A stretch of DNA of 64,000 nt from Emiliania huxleyi CCMP1516 (Eukaryota; Haptophyta; Isochrysidales; Noelaerhabdaceae): the NCBI RefSeq assembly GCF_000372725.1, contig NW_005198391.1, positions 178,944 through 242,943 on the forward strand, read 5' to 3'. Under the pieces are notes generated by a model, which was given only the letters and a program-made list of their open reading frames with translations, did no database searches and was not told where the DNA came from. Positions 35,436 to 45,451 of the stretch are shown in pieces (positions within the stretch are counted from its first letter, which is position 1; each line of letters begins with the position of its first letter). Made by a program: the position numbers and the translations under genes.

Positions 35436-37197
35436 TTAGACGATGCACTTGTAATGCCAGACGCCGGTCTGGTCCCCATCGCGCCATGGAGCGAAAAGTT
35501 CCGTTGTGCCGGGGCAGCAGTCGACGTGGGTGTCGGTAAGGTACGGGTCAAAGCCCGCAGGAGTGCACGCGGCAGGTGGGGGAGGCGGGGGCGGTTGGAT
35601 TCCGAAGGAGTCTTGGAACGCCCTCACCTTCTGATTGGCGATCCGTACCTTCTTTCCCAGATCGATGAAGACGGTCCGCGCGTTCTCGGGTAGATCAGGC
35701 AGGGCATCGTAGATCTCAAGAACCGGGTCGTACAGATCGTTCAGTATGTCGTGCTCAATATTCTCACCGGTCAGGTAAAAGGGCGCCGTCACAGCAACGG
35801 CCGTAATCTCGTCTTGCTGGGCGGGAGAGAGCGAGTCGATCCAACCATCCGGTCTCGCAATTTTTGCGTTGCAGTCGAAGGAATTCAGCGGCACGGAGTC
35901 GCTCGCTCGGAGTCCGGAACAGTACTCTTGCAACTTAGTCAGTCCATCCTGCAGGAAGTGGACCTCAACCCATAGCGTGAAGATGTCAGCAGGAACTGTT
36001 GGTACTTGAGGAAAATCTCCACCATCTGGAACAAGCATGAGCGCTTCCTGATATGATTTGCAATCGGCGATAGATAGAATCACCTTGTGTCGATTTGCCT
36101 TCGGGTCCGTGAAATTTGAAAGGTGGAAGATGTAGTCGCCAAGTGCCTCAATGGAGTCATTCGGCGGATCCGATGTGACTCCATTTGTTGCAATTATACT
36201 TCGTGACATCCCTTCCCGCCGCTTCCGTGCTTACCAATGCGCTAAAGTCAGCTGAGCCCCCAACGGTCGTACCGTACCCGGTGTATGCGGCGGATAGAGC
36301 GGCACCAATCTCTTCCCGTTTCTTGCTGTCGTATTCGGTGATTTGAACTTTCGCAGTGGCTGAAGCAAAAGCGTAATATCCCGAGATGAAATGGGTGCCA
36401 TGTTCGTCGTGCCACTCCTTGGAGCCCTCCTGGGATCTTCGCTTTATCTTTCAGCTCTCGTTCCACCGATTCCAAGAACGGCTGGCCATTTGCCAGAATC
36501 TCCTTGCACCTAGGTCGCCCGGTCATATTCCACCCACGCGTTGGTCTTGAGCAGGACGGACGACGAGGAGCCGCTCTGAGTGGAGCTAGTAGAAAACGAG
36601 GCCCTCATCTTTGTGCCCCACCCACCCAGAGGCTTGAAGGTCTGCATCTGCTTTGACCGATTGTGTGTATCCCTCCGATTCCGTGATGACATGCTGCGTG
36701 TAGGGATCCCTAGCGCGTTGACACGGCATTTGTTTCGGGTTCTTTTAAGTTCTGCTCGCATCTCAAGGTAGAAAAAGGCCGGAATCTTTTCCGCGCCATC
36801 GGGAAAGCTGATTGATTGATTGAAGTGCACATGTCTGGATCCTTTGCCCTTCGTTTTTGGAAACGATGTCTGACGGTTTCGTAAATGGGCACGCTGGCAA
36901 GAATGGATGCAATCAGCGCGTTGTTTTCGGATTGGGCGTCAGGGTTGAGCGGCGGCGGCGGCGGAGGGAGCTTGTGTCGGTCGTCGCAGTGTCGCGAATG
37001 TCGATATCAACGCCTGAGGGTGTGTGCGAACGGGGGGGGAGTCAATGGGAGCTGAGGCGACGCCACGGAATACCAGGAGCCCGGCACGGGAGGAGACTAC
37101 GGGAGGGACTAGGTCGGGACGCACGCTGTGTGGTTGGAGCGGCGAAGCTGGTGGCAGCGAGGGCCGCAGCGAGTACGACCAACTTGGCGAACGCCAT
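35436..37197 (-). pseudogene. MACPF/perforin-like gene, apparently broken
   Basis: Treated as a fossil. Its parts, in minus-strand order, are a signal-peptide-like start (MAFAKLVVLAAALAA) at 37197, a middle region with a GTHFISGYY motif of the kind seen in MACPF domains (about 36240-36450), and a C-terminal region of about 250 residues (35436-36209) with proline runs and cysteines. MACPF proteins form membrane pores; the family also has non-toxic developmental members, so no role is claimed. The coding sequence looks interrupted in several places, and some of these could be introns. Age is probably modest, because residues remain well conserved between the interruptions. Confidence 0.45.
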
Positions 37198-38070
37198 GGA
37201 GCGTCCGAGCACGAGACCCGTATGTCGTGTCAGAAGGAGGAGAGTCGGAGGACCCGTCGTCCTGCACGCAATTTTACTGATGATTACTCGTCCCGTTACG
37301 CCCTCAGAAAAATAAAAGTGCGCTTTCACGTGTCAGGTAGACCTCACGTGCAGCGGTCACTCTCTGTGTATGTGTGTGGACGAAGAACAAAGATGAGAGA
37401 AGTACACGGCACGCACGCATGGGCCGCACTACTCGAGTAGAGGGTGTGGACCGTGAGTTGTTGACGGAAATCGAGGGACGCGACCCACTTCGCACAGACG
37501 GTCCCGCCCGCGCCTCGCCGCCATGACGGGTACACGACCGCGGCTCGTGTGCGTGTACCGTCTTTGTCCGGAGTGAAAAGTCCAACGCGCTCGTCGGTGG
37601 CGGCTTCCCTCAACCTGCGCTGCGCTCGGCGAACCTCGACAGCGCCTTCGGTGGCATGCAGCTCTTTGCGCCTGAAGCCTGGAGAGCAGCTCCTCTGCTG
37701 CTCACACGCTCTGCACAGATGGCACAGCCTCCGTGCGGCTGCCACAGCTGTGACAGCGATGGTCCCGCCCTCACTGGCCCTCAGTCACTTGTGCTGCGGC
37801 TTGTGTGAGCGACACTGCTCGGCGACTGCCGGCACACTGTGAGACCATGGGTGTCAGGTAAAACCACGCTACCAGCGCTTGGGGTCACATCGGCCCCGAG
37901 GTCAGATCCTTCTACTCTGTTGATGACCAAGACTTGTCTACTCGCTGGAGCCGAGCAGGAGGGCCCAGCGCACAACCCCAGTGCAACTCAGGGTCCACAC
38001 CCCGCTAGAGCTGTGCGCTGACGAGTGGTCGGGGCCCGCACGAGAGGCAGATTTTGTGTATCTCCCGGAG

Positions 38071-38524
38071 CAGGCGGACATCGCTTCCAGGGAGGGGGGC
38101 GCCCTTCTCTCCCCGNNNNNNNNNNNNNNNNNNNNNNNNNNNNNNNNNNNNNNNNNNNNNNNNNNNNNNNNNNNNNNNNNNNNNNNNNNNNNNNNNNNNN
38201 NNNNNNNNNNNNNNNGGGGAAAAGCCCAATTTGGGAAGAATTTAAACAAGTTCAGAGGGTTCATTAGGTCTAACAGTGTGATTTTTTTGAAAAAGGATTG
38301 GCAAAAGAGGTTCAAAAAACAAGGGCCTAGAGGGTCTGAACCAAGAGTTTGTGGAGGGGGTCCTTAGGCCAGGCCCCCCCCCCCAACATGTGGTGAAGGT
38401 GCTGGGGGGTTCGGGACCCCCCCCCCTAGCATGTGGTGAAGGTGCTGGGGGGGGGTCGGACCCCCCCCCTAGCATGTGGTGTGGAGAGAAGTGCGCCCCC
38501 CTCCCTGGAAGCGATGTCCGCCTG
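38071..38524. repeat. 44-bp inverted arms around the second assembly gap
   Basis: Bases 38071-38114 and the complement of 38481-38524 agree at 42 of 44 positions. The mismatches on the left arm lie next to the gap and shift toward runs of C. Between gap and right arm is about 2.5 copies of a roughly 47-bp G/C-run unit containing AGCATGTGGTGAAGGTGCTG. This may be a true foldback or a mis-joined contig end. Confidence 0.6.
38116..38215. other. assembly gap of exactly 100 N
   Basis: Placeholder gap. The DNA just after it (38216-38400) is richer in A and T and in homopolymers than the rest of the window. The wider stretch 37198-39690 holds no gene that I can support. Confidence 0.99.
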
Positions 38525-39693
38525 CTTCCCGGCACCCGAGCCTCGCCGCGCGCGCCGAGCGCGAGTCGGTGGACGGTGCCCGGCACCGAACCTGTCATTT
38601 TGCCCTACTCGAGTAGTGAAGTAACAAGTAAGTAAGCGAGCCCGTACCGATCGCCGTACCCGTGTCTTATTAGTCGCTTGCCAGCCGACCCTCGCCGGCG
38701 CGATATCGTTGACCCCAGGAGCCAGGTAGTCTGTCCGAGGAGGTCCGTCGAGAGTCGAGTCCGCTAACTGCTGGGCGACTCCTCGCACTTCGCGCGCTTT
38801 CCGCTTTCCAGAGCAGCTCCCGTATCAACCTGTACCCACCTACCGGTACCTGGGTACCCAGCCTTATAAGCTGTGGTCCGCTCCCAGTCTGGGCGTGGTC
38901 GAGACCGAGGTGTCGAACTGAGAGCCACTCCTGGAGGCTGCCTCCGGCCACCGCTCGACTACCCACGCACATGGCCGGTCCTGTGGCTTGCCTGGGCTTG
39001 CTCAGAAGCCTCAATTCGCGCACACCTTTGCTCTCTGGCTCCCGCGAGTGCGTTTAGGCCACTCAAGCAGGCGACGCCGAGCACCCGCAACGCATCTCGC
39101 TGGGGCGCCACCTATCGACCCGACTGATTGGCAGCATCAAAGCCGACCCCATGACGGTCCTTCAGCCCCATGAGACAGGCAGTTGCGCCCTGATCTCGGT
39201 CCAAGACGGCCAACGCCATGTCCGGCACCTGCTGGCTGCTTCACGGGGATGCCCCCCCCGGACACATGCTGCAGCCCCGAGTGGATGTATTGGTCGTTTG
39301 TGGGTCCCACAAGACTACTCTAGTAGGGGCCGGGCGCTGGAGCGTCGGCGGTACACCTGTGCAGATGTTGCACGGGTGAAATGGCTCCTCGTACAGGGTA
39401 GGAGGCAGGTGGTGGGTTTGAGTGTCGTGAGTGCTTGCAGCCGCGAGTGCAGCACCGTTTGTGACTCCCATGGATACAGTTGGGTGGGCCACGGTGCTGG
39501 GGGGCGGTCCGGTGCGCCACAACAGCCTCCCCGGCTGACCCCCATCCAGTTCGGCACCTCCATCCTGACCGTGGAACCCCAACTTCAACCGGTCATATCT
39601 CGGGCGGACTGGCACCTCAGGAGCTCATCCTGGTTTTGGGGAGTCTTGGGGGTGTGCTTGAAGGTGGTAAACAGAGTTTTGCACCGCAGCTTA

Positions 39694-40197
39694 CGCCCCC
39701 CACAGCAAATCGGTTTTTGCTAAATAGTGCGATTTCCCACCGATGCCAAGCGAAAAATCGTTCACCAAAAATCGCACTATCCTCGACGCGCGTCGAGATC
39801 CAAAACTCGACGCAGCCAACTCCCAAGCCCAAATCTGGCCGGGAGCCCCATTCCTACCAACCGTCGGCTTTCGCCGCTTCCGTTTCCTTGAGCACCAGGA
39901 TGACAGAACTGGCCGTTGCCAGACTAGGGACTATTATGCTCGGCGAGGCGCACAATAGTCCCCGTCAGCGCCACGCGCGAGAGCATGTGTCCACTGTGCA
40001 ACGCGGCGGCGCGATCAGTCACGGGACGACCGACGGAAGCCGGATAAGCCACAAAACTCGCTCTTGCAGAGCAGGTTTTCACCGATTTGCTGTGGGCGTT
40101 GGCTGAAAATAGTGCTCAAACCGACCAAGTCAAGCGAAAATCGGCCCAACGAAAACAGCACTAGTTAAGGGCAAAAACCGATTTGCTGTGGGGGGCG
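39694..40197. mobile_element. 504-bp PIF/Harbinger-like MITE
   Basis: Perfect 27-bp terminal inverted repeats start CGCCCCCCACAGCAAATCGG and are flanked by the 3-bp duplication TTA at 39691-39693 and 40198-40200. A 3-bp T-A-rich target duplication is typical of PIF/Harbinger elements. The subterminal regions are also partly mirrored (AAGCGAAAAATCG-type blocks). There is no transposase frame, so the element is non-autonomous. The perfect repeats suggest recent movement. Confidence 0.85.
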
Positions 40198-40316
40198 TTA
40201 TTAACCGAGGGGCGTGCTGAGCACCGTGAAAACAGCGGACCACAGCTTATCCGACTCTCCCGTGTTCAGCAGGCCTGGGTGCGGCTGGGTGGCATCGGCC
40301 GACGCTGCAGGGGCCC

Positions 40317-42656
40317 ATGATGCAATCCGACCCTCCACCGATCGCGGGCAGCGTCCAAGTCGGCTCCGAGCTGTGGCGCTCGCTCGGCCAGATCCACACG
40401 CGCGCTAACGCCCACCGCGAGCAGTTGGAGAATGCCATGTCAGCGGGCGCCTCATGCATCACCTTCGAGCTCGCGCGACCGGCCAAACTCGGTGCAAGCG
40501 ACGGCGCGGGCGACATGCTCTGCGTGTTCACCGACACGGCAATCGACCTCTCCGTGGCCCTTGATATTGGCCACTCCAAAGAAAAGGACGCGGCTGCACC
40601 GGTTGTGCGCAACAAGGGCGCGCTCAACAACTTTGGCATCGGCCTCAAGGTGTTTCAAGCGTCGCTCGGCCTCCAGACGCAGGTCACCATCTTCACCTAC
40701 CAGCGCTTCGCGGACGGCGGCGAGGTCCTGGTCGCGGCGCGCATGGGCAGCGCCATCGACGCGCACTTTGCTGCCCTCTCCAAGGGCAAGGTCGTGCACA
40801 TGGGGCGCATCATCGTCAGGCTGCTGAAGGCCGCAAACGGCGAGCTCTCCTTCGACTGGGGCGCCGCGGCCGACGAGGCAAAGGCGGCCGAGAACAAGGC
40901 GGCCATGCTCGGTGCGCACTCGCCGTGGGCCTCGGAGGCGGCGGCGCTGCGTCCGATGCGCCAGCTGATGCAGCTGGTGCGCGAGCAGCAAAAGTCGCGC
41001 GGCACGCTCTTCGTCTATCACACCGACGGCTCGGTACCCTTGCCGTACCGTCTGGTGCACCCTATCGCGGGCGCCGACGGGAGTGAGAGCGACGACGACG
41101 ACGACGACGCGGACATGGCTGTGTGCGTGAAGGTGGAGGCCGAGGACGACGCCGCCGCCGACGATCTCGAGGAGGTGCATGAGGCGGAGCTTGTCGCGCC
41201 GCCGCCGCGGCTCGCGCCGCGGCTCGAGGTGTGCGACAAGGACGGCACCTGGAAGGACGTCGCGCGCTGCATCGAGAGGTCGTACATAGCGGACGACGTG
41301 GGCGCCCTCCACGCGCTCGCTGCGGCGGAGGGCGCGCCGCTGCCGGCCGCACCGGCGATGCCGCGCGTGAGCGTGCAGGGCCTCGTGCTGAGCTTTGCGG
41401 AGCACGCGTGGTGCGCCGAGCAGCGGCGCGACGGTGCCGCTGTCGGTGCCTTCTTCCCCATCCGCGTGCAGGGCGTCGACACGCCAATCGCGTTCGCGCG
41501 CTGCGTGCATATGGATCTGCGCAACGAGGAGCGCCGCCAGCGCGGCTCGACGACGGCCCCGCGGCTGTGGCTGCACAAGCAGCTGCGCGACGGCGCCTTC
41601 TTCGTCTTGCACGGGCGCAAGGTCGTCAACGACGAGGCGAGTGCCATGTGGCACGGCGGCTGCTTCGAGGAGGCGACCTCCAAGTTCGATCCTTTCCTCA
41701 AGCTGGCCATCCACGGCGGGCAGGGCGAGATGAACTACGCCAAGTACGGGCTGCTGAAGGAGTACTGGGCGGCGGGCTGCGACGAGGCGGCGGCCGCCCC
41801 GCTCCCGCCCGAGCTGCAGTACGCGAACGCCAAGAAGTGGAAGCCAAAGGCGTCGCACCTGTGGCCAAAGGTTGGCGCGGGCGTGCTCGCGCTGGTGCAC
41901 CTCTCGCCCGAGTTCTTCGAACTCGACCCGTCCAAGACGCGCGTGCTGCGGCGCGACGGCGGTGAGGCCACGACCAACCTCACGCTGGGAAGCCTCGTCA
42001 GCGCGATTCGCACGGGCCTCGCCCTGTGGTGCGCGACCACGCCCGCGCCGGAGCATCCCGCGCCCCGTCCCAACCCGCGGCCGGCAGCGCCACGCAACGT
42101 GGGCTCCTCCTCTGCCGCTGCACCGGCCGGCTCGTCCGCTGGTGGCGCCTCGTCCTCGTCGTCCCTCACTCCGAGCCCCGGCGAGGAGATCGTCGGCCGG
42201 CGCATCAGCATTTTCTGGGCGCAGGACCGCCGCTGGTACGATGGCATCGTCGACGACTACGAAGTGTCACTGCACCACATCACGTACGACGACGGCGACG
42301 ACGAGTGGCTGCGGCTCGTGCCGGAGGAGTACGAGCTGCTCGTGCGCGACCAGGACGGCAGCGGCGCGGAGCTTCCCGCGGCGCAGCGCGCAGACGGACG
42401 CGTGCGCCGGCGCACGACGCGCCCACGTGCGGTGGACTCGTACGTGGATTACGACGCGCCGTCCAGCAAGCGCGTGGCGCGCAGCAAGCCAGCGCACGCC
42501 GACGCGCACGACGCGATCCAATTCCGCAAGGCGGCCAAGGCGGCCTACCGCGAGCAGAACGACGCCATCTGTCGCAGCAAGCTCTCGGGCGACATGTTGC
42601 TCGAGCTGCAGGCGTACCGCAAGGCGTTTGAGGCACTCGACCGCGTGCTCAAGTAG
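40317..42656 (+). CDS. MORC-like GHKL ATPase with C-terminal Tudor domain
   Basis: A single-exon frame of 779 residues starting MMQSDPPP. The N-terminal half resembles the GHKL ATPase module of MORC proteins: a helix with HREQLENAMSAGASCITFEL where the Mg-binding N-box lies, a weak FTDTAIDL in place of the DxGxG motif, NFGIGLKVFQASLG as the glycine-rich lid, and SRGTLFVYHTDG. A second globular region follows (PFFPIRVQGVDTPIAF-type strands, then AMWHGGCFEEATSKFDPFLK). Residues about 620-670 are a Tudor domain (RRISIFWAQDRRWYDGIVDD, ITYDDGDDEWLRL), which often binds methylated Lys or Arg. A chromatin role is inferred. The degenerate ATP motifs leave activity in doubt. An exon upstream is possible, since the start follows CTGCAG. 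Confidence 0.65.
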   Translation: MMQSDPPPIAGSVQVGSELWRSLGQIHTRANAHREQLENAMSAGASCITFELARPAKLGASDGAGDMLCVFTDTAIDLSVALDIGHSKEKDAAAPVVRNKGALNNFGIGLKVFQASLGLQTQVTIFTYQRFADGGEVLVAARMGSAIDAHFAALSKGKVVHMGRIIVRLLKAANGELSFDWGAAADEAKAAENKAAMLGAHSPWASEAAALRPMRQLMQLVREQQKSRGTLFVYHTDGSVPLPYRLVHPIAGADGSESDDDDDDADMAVCVKVEAEDDAAADDLEEVHEAELVAPPPRLAPRLEVCDKDGTWKDVARCIERSYIADDVGALHALAAAEGAPLPAAPAMPRVSVQGLVLSFAEHAWCAEQRRDGAAVGAFFPIRVQGVDTPIAFARCVHMDLRNEERRQRGSTTAPRLWLHKQLRDGAFFVLHGRKVVNDEASAMWHGGCFEEATSKFDPFLKLAIHGGQGEMNYAKYGLLKEYWAAGCDEAAAAPLPPELQYANAKKWKPKASHLWPKVGAGVLALVHLSPEFFELDPSKTRVLRRDGGEATTNLTLGSLVSAIRTGLALWCATTPAPEHPAPRPNPRPAAPRNVGSSSAAAPAGSSAGGASSSSSLTPSPGEEIVGRRISIFWAQDRRWYDGIVDDYEVSLHHITYDDGDDEWLRLVPEEYELLVRDQDGSGAELPAAQRADGRVRRRTTRPRAVDSYVDYDAPSSKRVARSKPAHADAHDAIQFRKAAKAAYREQNDAICRSKLSGDMLLELQAYRKAFEALDRVLK

Positions 42657-43531
42657 GGGTAGACCTATATACACCCGGAGGTCAATCTGCATCGCTCTAG
42701 CGTCTACGTCAGTGTGTATTGGGTGGTGTTTGTGCCGCTCGGGTCTCTTGGTAGTTAGTTAGAGGGGCCTGCTGCGGCGCTGCGGCCTGGCCGTGGCGCG
42801 CCCTGCGGCGGCCGGGGCCGGCCGGCCGCCTGCGCGCGGTGTGTGGACCGCTGCGCCGTCCTCGCCACGCCCACGGCGCCAGCGCGCGCAACTGGCCTCA
42901 AAGCTCCAACTCGCGCGCACGCCCTCGCGGCATGCCGCATCGTCAGAGGATACACATACAAAACACACAGCTTAAAACGCACAGCATACAGACAGGGGGA
43001 CACACGTCCCTAAATCCCATCTCGTCTCAGAGTTTGACCGTTTTCTTTATTTATTAGCATACAGACAGAGCACAGAGAGGTGTGAGCTGTGACAGGTGTC
43101 CCTGTCCGATCCCGTTCCACCGGCGAAAGCGTGTTGTCCCTCTGAACGCGAGAGAAAAACACGCGAAAGGTGAAGATGCACAGCCCTTCGGCAAAGGGCA
43201 CAACCATCGCCGCGCCGACCGCCGTGAAGCGTGATCCGTGAACGCATAATGAGAGAGACGATTTACAACGTCAACATCGAACATGAACGTCAGGAACGAG
43301 AACGAAGGGGCACTGCGGGTCGCACAACACGATTGAGACAGAATCTTCCCAGCTCTTCGGCCTGGCCGTCCCCCCATCCCTTAATTGTTTTCACGAAAGA
43401 AGATAGAGGGACAGGGGCTTACACGAAGCTCGGCGCGCGCTGCGCCGCGCTGGGGGCAGGCGGGGGCAGACCACTCGATCAGAGACCATGCTAGATTTGG
43501 CGCAGCAGCGAGAGAGAGAACACGTACAGCT
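42657..43531. other. intergenic between convergent genes
   Basis: Nothing recognised beyond scattered short ACACA and GAGAGA runs. It should hold the 3' untranslated parts of the MORC-like and light-harvesting genes. Confidence 0.5.
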
Positions 43532-44511
43532 CTAGAAAGGCAGCTCAACGCCCGCGAGGGCGGCGCCGTCCTTGACGATAAGGCCGAGCTGCTCGTAGGT
43601 GCCCATGCCGGACACCTATGAAGTGTCGGGATAAACGTCGTCGAACAGCCGCGTGGGGAAAAAGGGGGCCACTTCGCATCTCCGTGTCTCCTAGGTAGGG
43701 GCCCACGGTATGGAAAGAGCAAGGCCCTTGCACACGGGTGAGCAGTGTGCGTGCGTGCGTTGTGCGTGTGTGTCTGCGTGCGTGTCTGCGTGCGTGTGCG
43801 CGTGTCTGCGCATGTCTGTGTGCGACAGGCACCTTCTGCGCCATGAGCTCGCCGAGCACGGCGATCATCGCGAGGCGGCCGTTCTTGAGCTCCTTCAGCT
43901 GCTTGTTGCGAAACACCTCCGGGTCCTCCGACTTGAAGCCGAGGAAGGTTGGGATCTCGCCGGGCTCCTTGGTGTAGTCTTGCTTGGCAATCGTGAGCTC
44001 GTGCACGCCGACGAGCGCAATGATTTGGAGCCAGCCCGCAGCCGGAACCGAGTCAATCGCGGCGATGCCGCCCGGGATGTCGTCGAAGTGGAGGCCGAGC
44101 GACGGGGACAGCAGCTGGTGCGTAGGCTGGAAGAGCTGCGAGCGGCGGCGGGGAGGCGGCGTCAGGCTGCAGGGACGGGCGGTGTTGCGGCCGCCGCACG
44201 CGCGCGCAATAGGGTGGCAGCGGTAGCAGGGCGGCGCGCGCCTCGTTGGGCCCAACAGTCATGCCAAGGAAGGCGACCATGCACACGCGGCCGTGCTTGA
44301 TCTCGACGCAGCGGCGGCGGTACAGCGACGCCTCATCCGCGCCAAGGCCAAGCGGGTCCCACACCTTGCCCTCGGGTGTGCCACCGAAGATCGGGTCGTT
44401 GATGCCGCCAACCAGGTCCTCGACCGCCATGGTCGGGCTGGGCCCCATGCGGGTCGGCCGCAGCACCGGCGCGCCGGAGAAGGACAGGGGAGCCGCGGAG
44501 AGGGACAGCAT
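43532..44511 (-). CDS. fucoxanthin-chlorophyll a/c-binding light-harvesting protein, three exons
   Basis: Exons on the minus strand: 44511-44257, 44135-43833, 43615-43532, giving 213 residues. Thylakoid antenna protein binding chlorophyll a/c and carotenoids. Helix 1 carries the chlorophyll-binding EIKHGR motif (RRRCVEIKHGRVCMVAFLGM). Exon 2 carries LHFDDIPGGIAAI, helix 2 (AGWLQIIALVGVHEL), the loop EPGEIPTFLGF and helix 3 with ELKNGRLAMIAVLGE. The short last exon encodes VSGMGTYEQLGL and a hydrophobic end. The N-terminus MLSLSAAPLSFSGAPVLRP fits a bipartite import signal. Intron 2 (217 nt) contains a GTGCGTGTCTGC-type microsatellite (about 43741-43830). Both introns are GT-AG. It is divergently arranged with the formin gene, 940 bp away. 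Confidence 0.93.
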
Positions 44512-45451
44512 TGTCTGCGGGGCGCGGGGCGCAGAGAGGAGGTTGGCGGCGAGTCCCGCTGGACCTTAAGGGGCGCTCTGGGAGAGCAACAGCGCGCGCA
44601 GCGGCCGGGAGCCTGGCCCTCAGGCGCGCGGGGCAGAGCTGCACAGCTCGCCAGATTCGGGCAGCAGAGGGTGGGCGCCGCCGCGCCGTGTGCTCTGGCG
44701 AGCTCGAGCGCTGCGGCGCCGCACGCGGCCGCGGTGCCGGCTGCGCGGCGCCGGCGTGTGCTGTGTGGAGCGTCTCACTCGGAGAGGGGAGAGCGCGAGG
44801 CGCGGTGCGATGAAATGTGCGGAGCTCACGACTGCGAGCAGGGGCAGAAATTGCGAATCTGGAGAAGCCGAAAGAAGAAACGCGACTGCCGCCTAGCAGA
44901 CCCACGGCGGAGGCCTACTCCGCTCTCCTAAAAACCAATGCCTAATCCGGAGTCTATATACACACGGGCCTCACGGGGATAGAGATGGGCGAAAAGAAGC
45001 GACGAGCGGGTCCCTCCCCGTCCGACCAAGCGCCAAGGCCCATCCAGATCACTGCGAAAAGAATGTCGGGTGTATCGTTCGGGCACTTCGCATGCCTGCG
45101 GCCGCAGGCAAGGAAGGCGAGCTTCCTGGCGTCGTTGCCAAGCGCCGACATGCCAAAAGACACCTCGCAGCGCGCGTGACGTGACCGAAGCGGCACGCCT
45201 CGGCGCCGCGGGAGCAGCCAGCCGGTCGACGTCGGCACCAAGCGCACGGCCGCCGGGCGCCTCCGAACCGACAGGGGCGCCGCGGCAGTAGAGAGCACTC
45301 CACCCGCCATACCGTTGATTGAGGCGCCGTGTAGTCAGTCAGGGAGCTGTGCTCCAAAAGAATTTCGCGCTGACTTCGGGCATTCGCCGGCGGCGGCAGG
45401 GGCGCAAGCATTTGTGTTGTTGGTTGGGAGTGTGTCTGTGATCCGATCACC
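44512..45451. promoter_or_regulatory. shared upstream region of the light-harvesting and formin genes
   Basis: The two genes point away from each other, so this 940-bp region should hold both promoters. On the minus strand a TATATAGAC sequence lies near 44951-44960, about 440 bp before the light-harvesting start codon. It could be a TATA element, but the distance would need a long leader or an intron. Confidence 0.35.
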
